Shown here: piece by piece, positions 49,946-59,302 of the stretch | Layout of the letters: each line of letters opens with the position of its first letter | Numbering within the stretch: position 1 is the stretch's first letter | Assembly (NCBI RefSeq): GCF_000510725.1 | Contig: NZ_AZNZ01000001.1 | Span: 558,001-622,000, forward strand | DNA from: Pseudoxanthomonas sp. J31 | Lineage (GTDB): Bacteria > Pseudomonadota > Gammaproteobacteria > Xanthomonadales > Xanthomonadaceae | DNA: 64,000 nucleotides | Direction of reading: 5' to 3' | Made by a program: the position numbers and the translations under genes | Notes under the pieces: generated by a model | Told to the model about the DNA's origin: nothing | Database searches by the model: none | What the model saw: the letters and a program-made list of their open reading frames with translations, nothing else

Positions 49946-51346
49946 TCAGTTCGCCGGCCGCGGGGTGGCGCCCGGCTTGCTGCCGAAGTCGCCTTCGGCC
50001 TCGGCCGCCAGCCAGGCGAATACCGCCCAGGCGGCGACGTTCTGCTTCAGCGCCTCCGGGTCGATCTTGTCGAGGGTGTCGTCGGCGGTGTGGTGCAGGT
50101 GGAAGTAGTCGCTGCCGTCCTGGGCCAGCCAGGCCCAGGTCACGCCCTTGGCCGACAGCGGGATGATGTCCGGGCCGGGACTGCCCTGGCCGGGCGCGTG
50201 CTCGATGCCCAGCGGCGCCAGCGCCTGTGCGATCTGGCGGGTGGCGGCCTGCGCATGCTCCGGCGCGCCGGTGTTGAAGGCGTAGATGCGGCCGGCGCCG
50301 AAGTCGCTCTCGGCGGCCAGCTGGTGCACCGCGATCTCGCCGGCATGCCTGTCCGCGTAGGCCCTGCCGCCGACCAGGCCTTGTTCCTCGTTGGCGTAGG
50401 CGACCACGCGGATGCTGCGCGCCGGGCGCCGCGGCATCTGCTTGATCAGGCGTGCGGCGGCCATGGTGATGCCGATGCCGGCGGCATCGTCCACCGCGCC
50501 GGTGCCCAGGTCCCAGGAATCCAGGTGCGCGCCCAGCAGCACCACTTCCCTGGGCTTGCTGCGGCCGGTGATCTCGCCGATCACGTTCTGCGAGGTGTAT
50601 TCGCCGTCCCAGCCGCAATCCAGCGACAGCCGCACCTTGACCGGGCCGCGCGCGGCCAGGCGCGCCAGCTGGTCGGCGTCGGGGATGCTCAGCGCGGCCG
50701 AGGGCACCGGGGCAAGGCCCTCGTCGAAGTGGGTGATGCCGGTATGCGGCACGCGGTGGCTGTCGGTGCCGGCCGAGCGCATCAGGAAGCCGATCGCGCC
50801 CCTGCGGATCGCCAGCGACGGGCCGCGCGAACGGATCGCGCCGCCGGGGCCGTAGCCGCTGCCGTCGCGCGCGGCGGGCATCTGGTAGTCGACGAAGGCG
50901 ATGCGCCCGGCCAGCGAGCCCTCCGGCGCCGCTTCCAGCGCCGCCAGGTCGGGGAAGCGCACGATCTCGGCCTCGACCGTGCCGCCCGGGCTGCCGCCCA
51001 GGGCGGTGACCGCCAGCGGCTGCGCGTTGGCGCCGACCACCGCGGCGCTTTCGCTGCGACGCTCCCACTTCGGGAAGGTCACCGGCTCGGTCCACACCTT
51101 GTCGAAGCCCAGCTCGCGGAACTTGGCCGCCGCCCAGGCCACGGCGCGGGCGTCGGCCTCGCTGCCGGCGATGCGCGGGCCAATCTCGGTGGTCAGCGAC
51201 TCGGTGACCTTCCAGGCGGTGTCGTCGGCCAGGGCCCGCTCGCGCAGGCCCGCGGCCTGTTCGAGGGCCCGGTCGGGGATGCGGGTTTCGGCGGCGACGG
51301 CCGCCAGCGGGACCAGCAGGGCGGCGGCAAGCAGGGCAAGGCGCAT
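49946..51346 (-). CDS. Secreted M28-family metallopeptidase
   Basis: 466 aa with signal peptide MRLALLAAALLVPLAAVAA. A PA-domain-like region in the middle (GGAIRSRGPSLAIRRGAIGF) is followed by the di-zinc peptidase part: GAHLDSWDLGTGAVDDAAGI provides His and Asp ligands, VAYANEEQGLVGGRAYA the catalytic Glu and next Glu ligand, and FHLHHTADDTLDKID the last His. It removes N-terminal amino acids or dipeptides in the periplasm or outside, a partner in function to the M1 enzyme at 40704. Confidence 0.92.
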   Translation of the reverse strand: MRLALLAAALLVPLAAVAAETRIPDRALEQAAGLRERALADDTAWKVTESLTTEIGPRIAGSEADARAVAWAAAKFRELGFDKVWTEPVTFPKWERRSESAAVVGANAQPLAVTALGGSPGGTVEAEIVRFPDLAALEAAPEGSLAGRIAFVDYQMPAARDGSGYGPGGAIRSRGPSLAIRRGAIGFLMRSAGTDSHRVPHTGITHFDEGLAPVPSAALSIPDADQLARLAARGPVKVRLSLDCGWDGEYTSQNVIGEITGRSKPREVVLLGAHLDSWDLGTGAVDDAAGIGITMAAARLIKQMPRRPARSIRVVAYANEEQGLVGGRAYADRHAGEIAVHQLAAESDFGAGRIYAFNTGAPEHAQAATRQIAQALAPLGIEHAPGQGSPGPDIIPLSAKGVTWAWLAQDGSDYFHLHHTADDTLDKIDPEALKQNVAAWAVFAWLAAEAEGDFGSKPGATPRPAN

Positions 51347-51437
51347 TGCGGCGAGGCTCCGGCGTTGGGAAAAGCCGAGCCTAGCAAGCCCCGCCGGGCC
51401 GCTCCCGTGCGCTTGGTCACGGGAGCGGCGGGTCCGC

Positions 51438-51863
51438 TCAGCGCTGTTGCAGCGAATCGCGGATCTGGCGCAGCAGCAGCACTTCCTCGCTCGGCTCCGG
51501 CGGCGCGGCCGGGGCTTCCTCTTCCTGCTTGCGGCGACGGGCCAGGCGGTTGACGCCCTTGACCAGCATGAAGATGGCGAAGGCCACGATCAGGAACTGG
51601 ATGACGGTGTTGAGGAACTCGCCATAGCCGATCACCACCGCCGGGATCTCGCTGCCGTCGGCGGCCACGCGCGCCGGCGCGAGGGTCCAGGCCAGGTCGG
51701 AGAAGTCGACGTTGCCGATCAGCCAGCCCAGCGGCGGCATGATGACCTTGTCCACCAGCGCGGTGACGATCTTGCCGAAGGCGCCGCCGATCACCACGCC
51801 CACGGCGAGGTCGATGACGTTGCCGCGCATGGCGAATTCCTTGAACTCGCTGATCATGCCCAT
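51438..51863 (-). CDS. mscL: Large-conductance mechanosensitive channel
   Basis: 141 aa. The N-terminal amphipathic segment [20 protein letters not shown] leads into TM1 with the gate ([20 protein letters not shown]), a periplasmic loop, TM2 ([19 protein letters not shown]) and a cytoplasmic helix bundle ending [13 protein letters not shown]. It opens under hypo-osmotic shock to release solutes. AAGGAG precedes the ATG. Complements the osmolyte carrier at 10273 in osmoadaptation, although the two are not linked. Confidence 0.97.
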   Translation of the reverse strand: MGMISEFKEFAMRGNVIDLAVGVVIGGAFGKIVTALVDKVIMPPLGWLIGNVDFSDLAWTLAPARVAADGSEIPAVVIGYGEFLNTVIQFLIVAFAIFMLVKGVNRLARRRKQEEEAPAAPPEPSEEVLLLRQIRDSLQQR

Positions 51864-51938
51864 CTCGTTCTCCTTCTCTGTCTACGGGTGCCCGCGGCAC
51901 GGGCGCGAAGCGTAACCCGCGCCGGGCGCGGGCGGCGA

Positions 51939-52655
51939 TCAGGCGGCGACGCGGCCGTGCAGGGTGGCGATGCCGTCCAGGCTGGCGGCGAAGGCGTCAC
52001 CGGGCTGCAGCGCGGCCACTCCGGCCGGGGTGCCCATGAACACCAGGTCGCCGGCGCGCAAGGCATACAGCTTCGACAGCTCGTGCAGGATCTCCGGCAC
52101 GTCCCAGATCAGGTCCGACAGCGGCGCGCGCTGGCGCACCTGGCCATTGACCTGCAGCTCCAGCACGCGCCCGTCCAGGGTTCCGGCTTCGGCCGCCGGC
52201 AGCAGTTCGCCCACCGGCGCGGAATGGTCGAAGCCCTTGGCGGTGTCCCAGGGCAGGCCCTTGGCCTTGGCCGCGGCCTGCAGGTCGCGGCGGGTCAGGT
52301 CCAGGCCGACGGTGTAACCGAACACCAGCGCCTGCGCCTGTTCCACCGGCAGCACCCCGGCCGGGGCGTCGCGGCCGATCGCCACCACCAGCTCGACCTC
52401 GTGGTGCAGGTCGGCGGTGGCCGGCGGGTAGGGCACCACGCCGTCGGTGACCACCGCATCGGCCGGCTTCATGAAGAACACCGGGGTGCCGCGCTCGGCC
52501 TTGCTGCCCGGCACCGCGACGCCCATCTCGCGGGCGTGGTCGGCGAAGTTGCGGCCCACGCAATAGATCCGGCGTACCGGGAAGCGGCCGCCGCCGCGCA
52601 CGGCCAGGCGCGGCACGGGGGGCGCGGGGATGACGTCTTGGTTATCGGCGCTCAT
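51939..52655 (-). CDS. Fumarylacetoacetate hydrolase-family protein
   Basis: 238 aa. FAH C-terminal-type domain: YCVGRNFADHAREMG, FFMKPADAV, then metal ligands in HHEVELVVAIG, GYTVGLDLTRRDLQ, and GDLVFMGTPAGVA near the end. Members hydrolyse C-C bonds in beta-diketo acids (fumarylpyruvate, acylpyruvate) or decarboxylate oxaloacetate. The size fits acylpyruvase/YcgM-like enzymes. No aromatic catabolic genes are adjacent, so a housekeeping acylpyruvase or oxaloacetate tautomerase role is possible. Confidence 0.9.
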   Translation of the reverse strand: MSADNQDVIPAPPVPRLAVRGGGRFPVRRIYCVGRNFADHAREMGVAVPGSKAERGTPVFFMKPADAVVTDGVVPYPPATADLHHEVELVVAIGRDAPAGVLPVEQAQALVFGYTVGLDLTRRDLQAAAKAKGLPWDTAKGFDHSAPVGELLPAAEAGTLDGRVLELQVNGQVRQRAPLSDLIWDVPEILHELSKLYALRAGDLVFMGTPAGVAALQPGDAFAASLDGIATLHGRVAA

Positions 52656-52709
52656 GGGCGGCCCGCTGGCTGGAGGGCCGCACAGTCTAGCCGGGGCGGC
52701 AGGCCCGGG

Positions 52710-52985
52710 TCAGCGGGGCAGGGCCTGGCGGCGCAGCACGCGGTACTCGCCGTCCATCACCGGGCGTGCGCCCGGGCGCGCGCTGCCGCGCCCGCGCAGC
52801 AGCTTCCAGGCCAGGCCGGCGGCCAGCATGGCCGCACCCACGAACACGCTGAAGAACACCAGCAGCGCCAGCAGGGCCACGCCGACCACGCCCAGGGCCA
52901 CGCGCAGCAGCGGGTGCCGCGGCTTGCGGGGCTGGAACAGGTCGCGCAGGCGCGCACTGTCGAAGCGGAAGGAGCGTTGGTGCAT
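52710..52985 (-). CDS. Small membrane protein of unknown function
   Basis: 91 aa. A basic N-terminus (RLRDLFQPRKPRHPLLR) is followed by one long or two short hydrophobic segments (VALGVVGVALLALLVFFSVFV and AAMLAAGLAWKLL), then a basic tail ending MDGEYRVLRRQALPR. Composition and topology look like a genuine small inner-membrane protein. It precedes the FAH gene by 54 bp on the same strand and is divergent from the Rieske protein. I do not recognise the family. Confidence 0.65.
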   Translation of the reverse strand: MHQRSFRFDSARLRDLFQPRKPRHPLLRVALGVVGVALLALLVFFSVFVGAAMLAAGLAWKLLRGRGSARPGARPVMDGEYRVLRRQALPR

Positions 52986-53047
52986 TTCGGTGCCGTGCCA
53001 GAATGGCGGTGGCCGGCAGTATCGGCGCGATGCCCACGCGAGGTGTG

Positions 53048-53389
53048 ATGAATCCGTTAAACCAGGAACCCCTGCTCAGCCTGGACGCCCTGCCCGACGG
53101 CGCCCTGGCCGAGGCCCAGGCCGTGATCGACGGCGAGTCCGAGTCGCTGGTGGTGTACCGCAGCGGCGAGGCCGTGCGCGCCTGGCTCAACGTCTGCCCG
53201 CATGCCGGCCGGCGCCTGGACTGGGCCCCCGGACAGTTCCTGAAGAGCCGCGAGGGCCAGCTGGTGTGCGCCGCGCATGGCGCCGCGTTCGAGCTGGAGC
53301 GGGGTGGCTGCGTGGCCGGGCCGTGCCGCGGCGACCGCCTGCGGCCGGTGGCGGTGGAAGTGCGCGACGGCCAGGTGTGGCTGGCCTGA
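53048..53389 (+). CDS. Rieske [2Fe-2S] protein
   Basis: 113 aa. The Rieske cluster motifs are complete: CPHAGRRLDW for the first Cys/His pair and CAAHGAAFELERGGC for the second. Stand-alone ferredoxin-like Rieske protein, cytoplasmic, probably an electron carrier or redox sensor; small homologs are often annotated NirD-like. I chose ATG 53048 with GAGG upstream; an in-frame ATG at 53030 would add six residues. It is one rightward gene among leftward ones and ends 6 bp from the convergent SLC13 permease. Confidence 0.88.
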   Translation: MNPLNQEPLLSLDALPDGALAEAQAVIDGESESLVVYRSGEAVRAWLNVCPHAGRRLDWAPGQFLKSREGQLVCAAHGAAFELERGGCVAGPCRGDRLRPVAVEVRDGQVWLA

Positions 53390-53395
53390 ACCGGC

Positions 53396-55249
53396 TCAGC
53401 GGCCCCAGAACATCAGGTTGACCACGGTCACCGCGATCGCCGAGTACAGCAGCGACAACGGTCCGCCCACGCGCCACAGCTGGCGCGAGGTGTAGCCGGC
53501 CGGGCCGGTGATCATCGAGATCACCGGGTTGGAGGCGGTCATGAAGTTGTTGGAGGCCGACAGCGCGGTGACCAGGGCGAACGCGGTCGGGTCGCCGCCC
53601 ACCGCCAGCGCCAGGTTGATCGCGATCGGCACCATCACGATGGTCGCGCCGACGTGGCTGATCACCAGCGAGAAGCCGGTGGTCAGCAGCGCCACCGCGA
53701 TCTGCAGCACCCAGGGCGGGGTGCCCTCCGGCAGCCGGTCCAGGGTGTTGCCCGCCACCCACGCCGCCGCGCCGCTGCTGTCCATGGCCCAGCCCAGCGG
53801 GATCAGGCAGGCGGTGAGGAACACGGTCTTCCAGTTGATGGCGGCGTAGGCCTCGTCCATCTTCAGCACGCCGGCCAGCAGCATGCCGGCCACGCCGGTC
53901 ATCAGGATCAGCGACACCGGCAGGCGCGCGAACAGCGCCACCAGGATGGTGAAGGCGAAGATCGCCATGGCGATCTTGAACTTGTGCGGGCGCTGCTCGC
54001 CCTTGGGGTAGTCGGTGACCACGGCGAAGTCGCGGCTGCGCGCCGCCTGGGCCAGGTCCTGCCAGAAGCTGTGGAACACCAGCATGTCGCCGGCGCGCAG
54101 CGGCACCGAGCGCACGTCTTCGCGGATCACCTGCTTGTCGCGGTTGATCGCCAGCAGGCTGATGCCCAGGCGCTGGCGCAGGCGCATCTCGCGCGCGGTC
54201 TTGCCGATGAAGGTCGAGGTCGGCGGCACCACCGCCTCGGAGATGCCGGCGCGCGCCGGGTTGAACAGGTCGCCGAGGTTGCGCAGGCGCGAGGACATGC
54301 GCAGGAAATGGTTCTGGGCGAAGTCGGCCACCTGCTGGCGGCGGCCCATCACCCCCAGCACGCTGCCGACCCAGATGCGCATGTCCGCCGGCGGCGCCAG
54401 GCGGGTGTCGTTGCCGGTCTTCAGCGCCAGCAGCACCGGCGCGTCGTGCAGGTTCTCGGCCTCGCCCAGGGTCATGCCCACCAGCGGGCTGTCGGCGGTC
54501 ACCGCCAGTTCGTAGACGTCGCCGTCCAGGCCGTAGGTGCGGGCGAAGTAGCCCTCGGTGCTGGAGGGCGTGGCGTTCTCGCCGCCGGTTTCCTCCTCGG
54601 CCAGCTTGCGGTTGCCGTAGAAGCGGAAGTACAGCAGCGAGCCCACCAGCAGGGCCAGGCCCACCGGCGCCGGGGCGAACATCGACAGCGGTTCCAGCGT
54701 GGCCATGCCCGAGGGCAGGTTGTTGTTGGCCGAGACCAGCAGGTCGTTGAGCAGGATCAGCGGCGAGTTGCCGACCATGGTCAGCGCCGCGCCCATCACG
54801 ATCGCCGCGGCGAGCGGCAGCAGCAGCCGCGACAGCGCCATCCCGGTGCGGGTGGACAGGCGCGAGGCCACCGGCAGGTACAGCGCCATCACCGACGGGT
54901 TCTGCATGAACGAGGAATTGAGGCCGGCGATGGCGGTGGTCATCAGCATCAGCCGCTGCTCGATGCCGTGGCCGCGCCGCAGCAGCCAGCCGGCCAGGCG
55001 GTTGAGCGCGCCGGTGCGGTCCAGGCCCGCGCCCAGCACCATCGTGGCCATGATGCTGATCACCGCGTTGCCGGAGAAGCCGCTGAAGATCTCCTCCGGC
55101 GCCACCAGGCCGGTCACGCCCAGCACCACCAGCACCACCAGCGCGACCAGGTCGGCGCGGATCCGGTCGAACACGAACATCGCCATGGTGAAGGCCACCA
55201 GGCCCAGCACCAGGCGCATGTCGTTGGTCAGGGTCAGGCCGGATTCCAT
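53396..55249 (-). CDS. SLC13/DASS-family permease with two TrkA-C domains
   Basis: 617 aa. Two membrane halves flank a soluble centre. N-terminal half: LRADL-like DRIRADLVALVVLVVLGVTG, then TAIAGLNSSFMQNPSVMALY and GNSPLILLNDLL. Centre, residues about 225-410: two RCK_C (TrkA-C) units (VTADSPLVGMTLGEAEN, PPTSTFIGKTAREMRLRQRL). C-terminal half: SHVGATIVMVPIAINLAL, SASNNFMTASNP. Such proteins move sulfate, dicarboxylates or other anions with sodium. RCK_C domains imply ligand control. A sulfate role is tempting because of the cys cluster but is not supported by location. Confidence 0.88.
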   Translation of the reverse strand: MESGLTLTNDMRLVLGLVAFTMAMFVFDRIRADLVALVVLVVLGVTGLVAPEEIFSGFSGNAVISIMATMVLGAGLDRTGALNRLAGWLLRRGHGIEQRLMLMTTAIAGLNSSFMQNPSVMALYLPVASRLSTRTGMALSRLLLPLAAAIVMGAALTMVGNSPLILLNDLLVSANNNLPSGMATLEPLSMFAPAPVGLALLVGSLLYFRFYGNRKLAEEETGGENATPSSTEGYFARTYGLDGDVYELAVTADSPLVGMTLGEAENLHDAPVLLALKTGNDTRLAPPADMRIWVGSVLGVMGRRQQVADFAQNHFLRMSSRLRNLGDLFNPARAGISEAVVPPTSTFIGKTAREMRLRQRLGISLLAINRDKQVIREDVRSVPLRAGDMLVFHSFWQDLAQAARSRDFAVVTDYPKGEQRPHKFKIAMAIFAFTILVALFARLPVSLILMTGVAGMLLAGVLKMDEAYAAINWKTVFLTACLIPLGWAMDSSGAAAWVAGNTLDRLPEGTPPWVLQIAVALLTTGFSLVISHVGATIVMVPIAINLALAVGGDPTAFALVTALSASNNFMTASNPVISMITGPAGYTSRQLWRVGGPLSLLYSAIAVTVVNLMFWGR

Positions 55250-55336
55250 GGCGTCCCCGTGCTCAGCGCCGGCCCGTGGCGGGACGGCGGCCGTGGCCGC
55301 ATGCCAGGTGCACGACGGCGGCCACGGCCAGGTGCC

Positions 55337-56101
55337 TCATCCTGCGACGGGCTCCGGCGAGGGGGCGTCGGTGCGGTCGTACAGCAGGTCCCACACGCCG
55401 TGGCCCAGCGTCAGGCCGCGGCGCTCGAAGTGGGTCTGCGGCCGCCATTCCGGGCGCGGCACGTGGCCGCGCGGGCCGGCGCGGTTGGCCAGCCCGGGGG
55501 TCGCCTCGAGCACGTCCCACATGTGCTCGGCGTAAGGCTCCCAGTCGGTGGCCAGGTGCAGGCGGCCGCCGATGCGCAGCTTGCGCACCAGCAGCGCGGC
55601 GAACTCCGGCTGCACCAGGCGGCGCTTGTTGTGCCGCTTCTTGTGCCACGGATCGGGGAAGTAGATCCGGATCTCGTCCAGGGCGCCGTCGGCGACCTCG
55701 TTGCGCAGCACCTCCACCGCGTCGTGGTGGTAGACCTTGACGTGGTCGCTGCCGTCGGCGGCCAGGGCGTTGAGCAGGCGGCCCACGCCGGGGGCGTGCA
55801 CCTCCAGGCCGATGTAGTCGCGCGAAGGGTCCTGCTGCGCGGCGAAGCGCAGCGCCTCGCCGTTGCCGAAGCCGATCTCCATCACCTTCGGCGCGGCGCG
55901 GCCGAACAGGGCGTCGTAGTCGCGCACCTGGCCGGTGTAGTCGATGCCGAAGCGCGGCCAGGCCTCGTCGAACGCGCGTTGCTGCGCCGGCGTGAACCGG
56001 CCCTGGCGCAGGACGAAGCTGCGGATCTCGCGCCGGCCCTCGCTGGCGGTGTAGGGCTTGGGCGGGGCCTTGGCGCCCTCGCTGGTGAACGGGTCGGTCA
56101 T
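55337..56101 (-). CDS. trmB: tRNA (guanine-N7-)-methyltransferase
   Basis: 254 aa. SAM-dependent m7G46 methylation of tRNA. The Rossmann motif [17 protein letters not shown], then [18 protein letters not shown], and the catalytic [17 protein letters not shown] block are all intact, as is [17 protein letters not shown] at the C-terminus. It starts 2 nt after the thiG stop, so thiS-thiG-trmB is one transcript, a linkage often seen in Gammaproteobacteria. Confidence 0.96.
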   Translation of the reverse strand: MTDPFTSEGAKAPPKPYTASEGRREIRSFVLRQGRFTPAQQRAFDEAWPRFGIDYTGQVRDYDALFGRAAPKVMEIGFGNGEALRFAAQQDPSRDYIGLEVHAPGVGRLLNALAADGSDHVKVYHHDAVEVLRNEVADGALDEIRIYFPDPWHKKRHNKRRLVQPEFAALLVRKLRIGGRLHLATDWEPYAEHMWDVLEATPGLANRAGPRGHVPRPEWRPQTHFERRGLTLGHGVWDLLYDRTDAPSPEPVAG

Positions 56102-56103
56102 CG

Positions 56104-56898
56104 TCAGCCGATCAGTCCGTCCACGGGGGAGGAAGCGCTGGCGTAGCGCTTGCGCGGGATGCGCCCGGCCAGGAAGGCCTCGCGCCCGGCCTGCACCGCC
56201 TTGCGCATGGCGCTGGCCATCAGCACCGGGTCCTTGGCCCCGGCGATGGCGGTGTTCATCAGCACGCCGTCGCAGCCCAGCTCCATGGCGATGGCCGCGT
56301 CCGAGGCGGTGCCCACGCCGGCGTCGACCAGCACCGGCACCTTGGCGTTCTCGATGATCTCCAGCAGGGTGTAGCGGTTCTGTATGCCCAGGCCCGAGCC
56401 GATCGGCGCGGCCAGCGGCATCACCGCCACGCAGCCGATTTGCTCCAGCTGGCGGGCCAGGATCGGGTCGTCGGAGGTGTAGACCATCACGTCGAAGCCG
56501 TCGGCCACCAGCAGCTCGGCCGCCTTGAGGGTCTGCACCACGTCCGGGTACAGGGTCTTCTGGTCGCCCAGCACCTCGAGCTTGACCAGGTTGTGGCCGT
56601 CCAGCAGCTCGCGCGCCAGCCGGCAGGTGCGCACCGCGTCCTCGGCGGTGTAGCAGCCGGCGGTGTTGGGCAGGATCGTGTACTTCTCCGGCGGCAGCAC
56701 GTCGAGCAGGTTGGGCTCGCCCGGGTTCTGGCCGATGTTGGTGCGGCGGATGGCGACGGTGACGATCTGCGCGCCGGCGGCCTCGGTGGCGCGGCGGGTC
56801 TCGTCCAGGTCCTTGAACTTGCCGGTGCCGGTCAGCAGGCGCGAATGGAAGGTCCGGCCGGCGATGACCAGCGGATCGGAAGCGGGAACGTTGTTCAT
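56104..56898 (-). CDS. thiG: Thiazole synthase
   Basis: 264 aa TIM-barrel enzyme joining deoxyxylulose phosphate, dehydroglycine and the sulfur of ThiS thiocarboxylate into the thiazole of thiamine. Family blocks: [48 protein letters not shown] (Schiff-base Lys), [14 protein letters not shown] and [20 protein letters not shown]. It follows thiS by 54 bp. No TPP riboswitch is visible upstream of thiS, unlike thiC. Confidence 0.97.
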   Translation of the reverse strand: MNNVPASDPLVIAGRTFHSRLLTGTGKFKDLDETRRATEAAGAQIVTVAIRRTNIGQNPGEPNLLDVLPPEKYTILPNTAGCYTAEDAVRTCRLARELLDGHNLVKLEVLGDQKTLYPDVVQTLKAAELLVADGFDVMVYTSDDPILARQLEQIGCVAVMPLAAPIGSGLGIQNRYTLLEIIENAKVPVLVDAGVGTASDAAIAMELGCDGVLMNTAIAGAKDPVLMASAMRKAVQAGREAFLAGRIPRKRYASASSPVDGLIG

Positions 56899-56952
56899 CG
56901 GCCGATTATGGCCCGCGGCGCGTGCAGGCGGAACCGGCGCGGCGCTTCCTGC

Positions 56953-57153
56953 TCAGCCGCCGCCCAGGGCATGGACCACTTCGACCCGGTCGCCCTCGGC
57001 CAGCACGTGGGTGGCATGGCTGCCGCGCGGCACGATTTCCCCGTTGACCTCGACCGCGACCCGGCGCCCGGCCAGGCCCTCGGCTTCCAGCAGCGATGCG
57101 ATGGTGGTTGCGGCCGCGAGGCTGCGCGGCTCTCCGTTCAGCACGATGTCCAT
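56953..57153 (-). CDS. thiS: Sulfur carrier protein ThiS
   Basis: 66 aa ubiquitin-like carrier, MDIVLNGEPRSLAAATTI onward. The C-terminal ALGGG supplies the di-glycine that is adenylated and thiocarboxylated; an extra Gly is within family variation. VAVEVNGEIVPRGS is the conserved middle. I chose ATG 57153; longer in-frame starts invade the divergent esterase promoter. First gene of thiS-thiG-trmB. Confidence 0.93.
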   Translation of the reverse strand: MDIVLNGEPRSLAAATTIASLLEAEGLAGRRVAVEVNGEIVPRGSHATHVLAEGDRVEVVHALGGG

Positions 57154-57293
57154 GGCCGCGATTGTCGCATCCCGCGGCGCCTGCCGCAGCGCAGCGTGGA
57201 GCCGGCGCGCGCATCGCCGATCATTGCGGCAACCGTTTCGGTTCCAACCAACCATCGCCGGCCCGCTGATGCCCGGCACCACAGGAGTTCCGC

Positions 57294-59090
57294 ATGTCCC
57301 AGTTCCGTCCCCTGCGCAAGCTGCTGCCGCTGGCCCTGGCCCTGGCGGCCGCCCCGGCGATGGCCGGGGAATACAGCCGCACCGTGTTCTTCGGCGACAG
57401 CCTGACCGACTCCGGCCACTTCCGCGGCCTGGTCCCGCCGGAGGCGCGGGCGTTCGCCGGCAAGTTCACCACCAACCCGGCCCTGGTCTGGTCCGAGCAG
57501 CTGGCCCAGCACTACGGCACCAACGCCAGCCCGGCGGTGGACGGCGGCGACAACTACGCCCAGGGTGGCTCGCGGGCCGCTGTTCCCAACGCCCCGGCCG
57601 ACAGCACCCTCAGCCAGGTCCAGGCCTACCTGGGCGCCAATGGCGGCCGCGCCGACGGCTCGGCGCTGTACACGGTGTGGACCGGCGCCAACGACATCTT
57701 CGCCATCAGCGACGGCGCCCCGGTCGATGCCACCATCGCCGCCGCGGTGGGCGGCACCGTGCAGGCGGTGGGCGCGCTGGACGCGGCCGGTGCCCGCTAC
57801 ATCCTGGTCCCGAACCTGCCCGACATCGGCATCACCCCCAGCGCCATCGCCGCCGGCCCCGTGGCCCAGGCCACGCTCACCGCGCTGTCGGCCGGCTACA
57901 ACGAGGCGCTGTACGGCGCCCTGGGCCAGGCCGGCTACAAGGTGATCCCGCTGGATACCTTCAACCTGCTGCGGGAGATCGCCGCCAGCCCCGCGACCTA
58001 CGGGCTGGCGAACGTCACCGGCGTGGCCTGCCTGCCGCCGGGCAGCAGCTCGCTGGCCTGCAACCCGACCAGCTACGCCAGCCCGGACGCCGGCACCACC
58101 TACCTGTTCGCCGACGGCGTGCATCCCACCGGCGCGGCCCACGCGATGCTGGCCGACTACGCCGTCTCGGTGCTGGAAGGCCCGCGCCTGGTGGCGATCC
58201 TGCCGCACGCGGCGACGGTGACCGGGCGCAGCCGCGCCGACCAGGTGGCCCTGCACGTGGACGGCCGCCCGGCCGCGGCCGGGGTGCGCTGGTGGGGCGG
58301 CCTGCGCGCCGACCACCAGCGCTACGACCACGGCAAGCTGTACGACGGCATGGCCCCGGCGGCGCTGTTCGGGGTGGACTGGTCCAACGGCAACGGCCTG
58401 GTCGCCGGCGGCTTCGCCGGCTACGGGCGCATGGACGCCGACTTCGGCCGCAACCGTGGCGGTTTCACCCAGGACGAGACCACCCTCGGCGGCTTCGTCG
58501 GCTGGTACGGCCAGCGCGCCTGGGTGAACGCGCAGGCCAGCTACACCTACCTGGACCTGGACGTGGACCGCGACGTGCGCATCGGCCCGGCGCTGCGCCG
58601 CCACTCCGGCTCGACCGAGGGCCATGCCAGTGCCGTGGGCGTGTCCGGCGGCTTCCAGTTCGGCGAGGGCGCGCTGCGCCACGGCCCGGTGGCCTCGCTG
58701 CTGTGGCAGAAGATCGACCTGGACGGCTGGACCGAGGGCAACACCTCCTCCAGCGCCCTGGTCCTGCCGGACCAGTCGCGCGACTCGCTGGTCGGCAGCC
58801 TGGGCTGGCAGCTGAGCTACGACACCGGCGACTTCACCCCGTACCTGCGCGCGACCTGGGATCGCGAGTTCGAGGACGCGCCGGCGCGGGCCACCGCGCG
58901 GCTGCAGACCATGCCGGGCGTGGAGTTCGCAGTGCCGGGCCTGGACATCGACGACAGCTACGGCACGGTGGTGCTGGGCGCGCGCTTCAACCTGTTCGGG
59001 CTGAAGGCCGACCTCGGCGCGCGCGGCACCCTGGACCGCGCCGGCGGCACCGACGCCGGCCTGTTCCTGGGCCTGGCCGGCGGCTTCTGA
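57294..59090 (+). CDS. GDSL-esterase autotransporter (EstA-like)
   Basis: 598 aa. Signal peptide MSQFRPLRKLLPLALALAAAPAMA. The SGNH hydrolase passenger (about 28-300) has the nucleophile in FFGDSLTDSG (S36), TVWTGANDIF (Asn of block III) and ADGVHPTGAAH (Asp/His). The C-terminal part (about 310-598) is the outer-membrane autotransporter barrel (VRWWGGLRADHQRYDHG, FLGLAGGF). It would display esterase activity at the cell surface, as EstA does in Pseudomonas, where it affects rhamnolipids, motility and biofilm. AGGAG precedes the ATG. Confidence 0.95.
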   Translation: MSQFRPLRKLLPLALALAAAPAMAGEYSRTVFFGDSLTDSGHFRGLVPPEARAFAGKFTTNPALVWSEQLAQHYGTNASPAVDGGDNYAQGGSRAAVPNAPADSTLSQVQAYLGANGGRADGSALYTVWTGANDIFAISDGAPVDATIAAAVGGTVQAVGALDAAGARYILVPNLPDIGITPSAIAAGPVAQATLTALSAGYNEALYGALGQAGYKVIPLDTFNLLREIAASPATYGLANVTGVACLPPGSSSLACNPTSYASPDAGTTYLFADGVHPTGAAHAMLADYAVSVLEGPRLVAILPHAATVTGRSRADQVALHVDGRPAAAGVRWWGGLRADHQRYDHGKLYDGMAPAALFGVDWSNGNGLVAGGFAGYGRMDADFGRNRGGFTQDETTLGGFVGWYGQRAWVNAQASYTYLDLDVDRDVRIGPALRRHSGSTEGHASAVGVSGGFQFGEGALRHGPVASLLWQKIDLDGWTEGNTSSSALVLPDQSRDSLVGSLGWQLSYDTGDFTPYLRATWDREFEDAPARATARLQTMPGVEFAVPGLDIDDSYGTVVLGARFNLFGLKADLGARGTLDRAGGTDAGLFLGLAGGF

Positions 59091-59104
59091 GCCGGCGCCG
59101 TGGT

Positions 59105-59129
59105 GGGCACGGGCGTTGCGCCCGTGCCC
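59105..59129 (+). terminator. Hairpin after the esterase gene
   Basis: A perfect 10-bp stem GGGCACGGGC / GCCCGTGCCC with a 5-nt loop lies 15 nt after the stop and 25 nt before the tRNA. No U-tract, so it may be a processing or stability element rather than a strong terminator. Confidence 0.45.
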
Positions 59130-59154
59130 CGCGGCCGCATAGACTTCCGGCCGT

Positions 59155-59228
59155 GCGGGAGTAGTTCAATGGTAGAACTGCAGCTTCCCAAGCTGCTAAC
59201 GCGGGTTCGATTCCCGTCTCCCGCTCCA
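59155..59228 (+). tRNA. tRNA-Gly (anticodon CCC)
   Basis: 74 nt with encoded CCA. Acceptor GCGGGAG pairs with CTCCCGC; D-arm GTTC/GAAC; anticodon stem GCAGC/GCTGC around loop TTCCCAA, giving anticodon CCC; T-arm GCGGG/CCCGT around TTCGATT; discriminator T. All helices close properly apart from one G-U pair. It reads GGG codons. Confidence 0.97.
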
Positions 59229-59234
59229 TATCCC

Positions 59235-59269
59235 GCAAGACGCCGCGCGAGCCGCGGCGTCTTGCGTTT
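59235..59269 (+). terminator. Terminator after tRNA-Gly
   Basis: GCAAGACGCCGCG (59235-59247) pairs over 13 bp with CGCGGCGTCTTGC (59253-59265), followed by GTTTC. A stable hairpin with a weak U-run, 6 nt after the tRNA. Confidence 0.75.
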
Positions 59270-59302
59270 CCGGGCCATGCACGCGGACCGCGCGAGATCG
59301 AG

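Noticed and set aside
53396-55249. SLC13 permease as the dedicated sulfate transporter of the cys pathway
   Set aside because: It is 17 kb from the nearest cys gene, next to trmB and a Rieske gene, and the family carries many anions. Kept only as a low-interest possibility.
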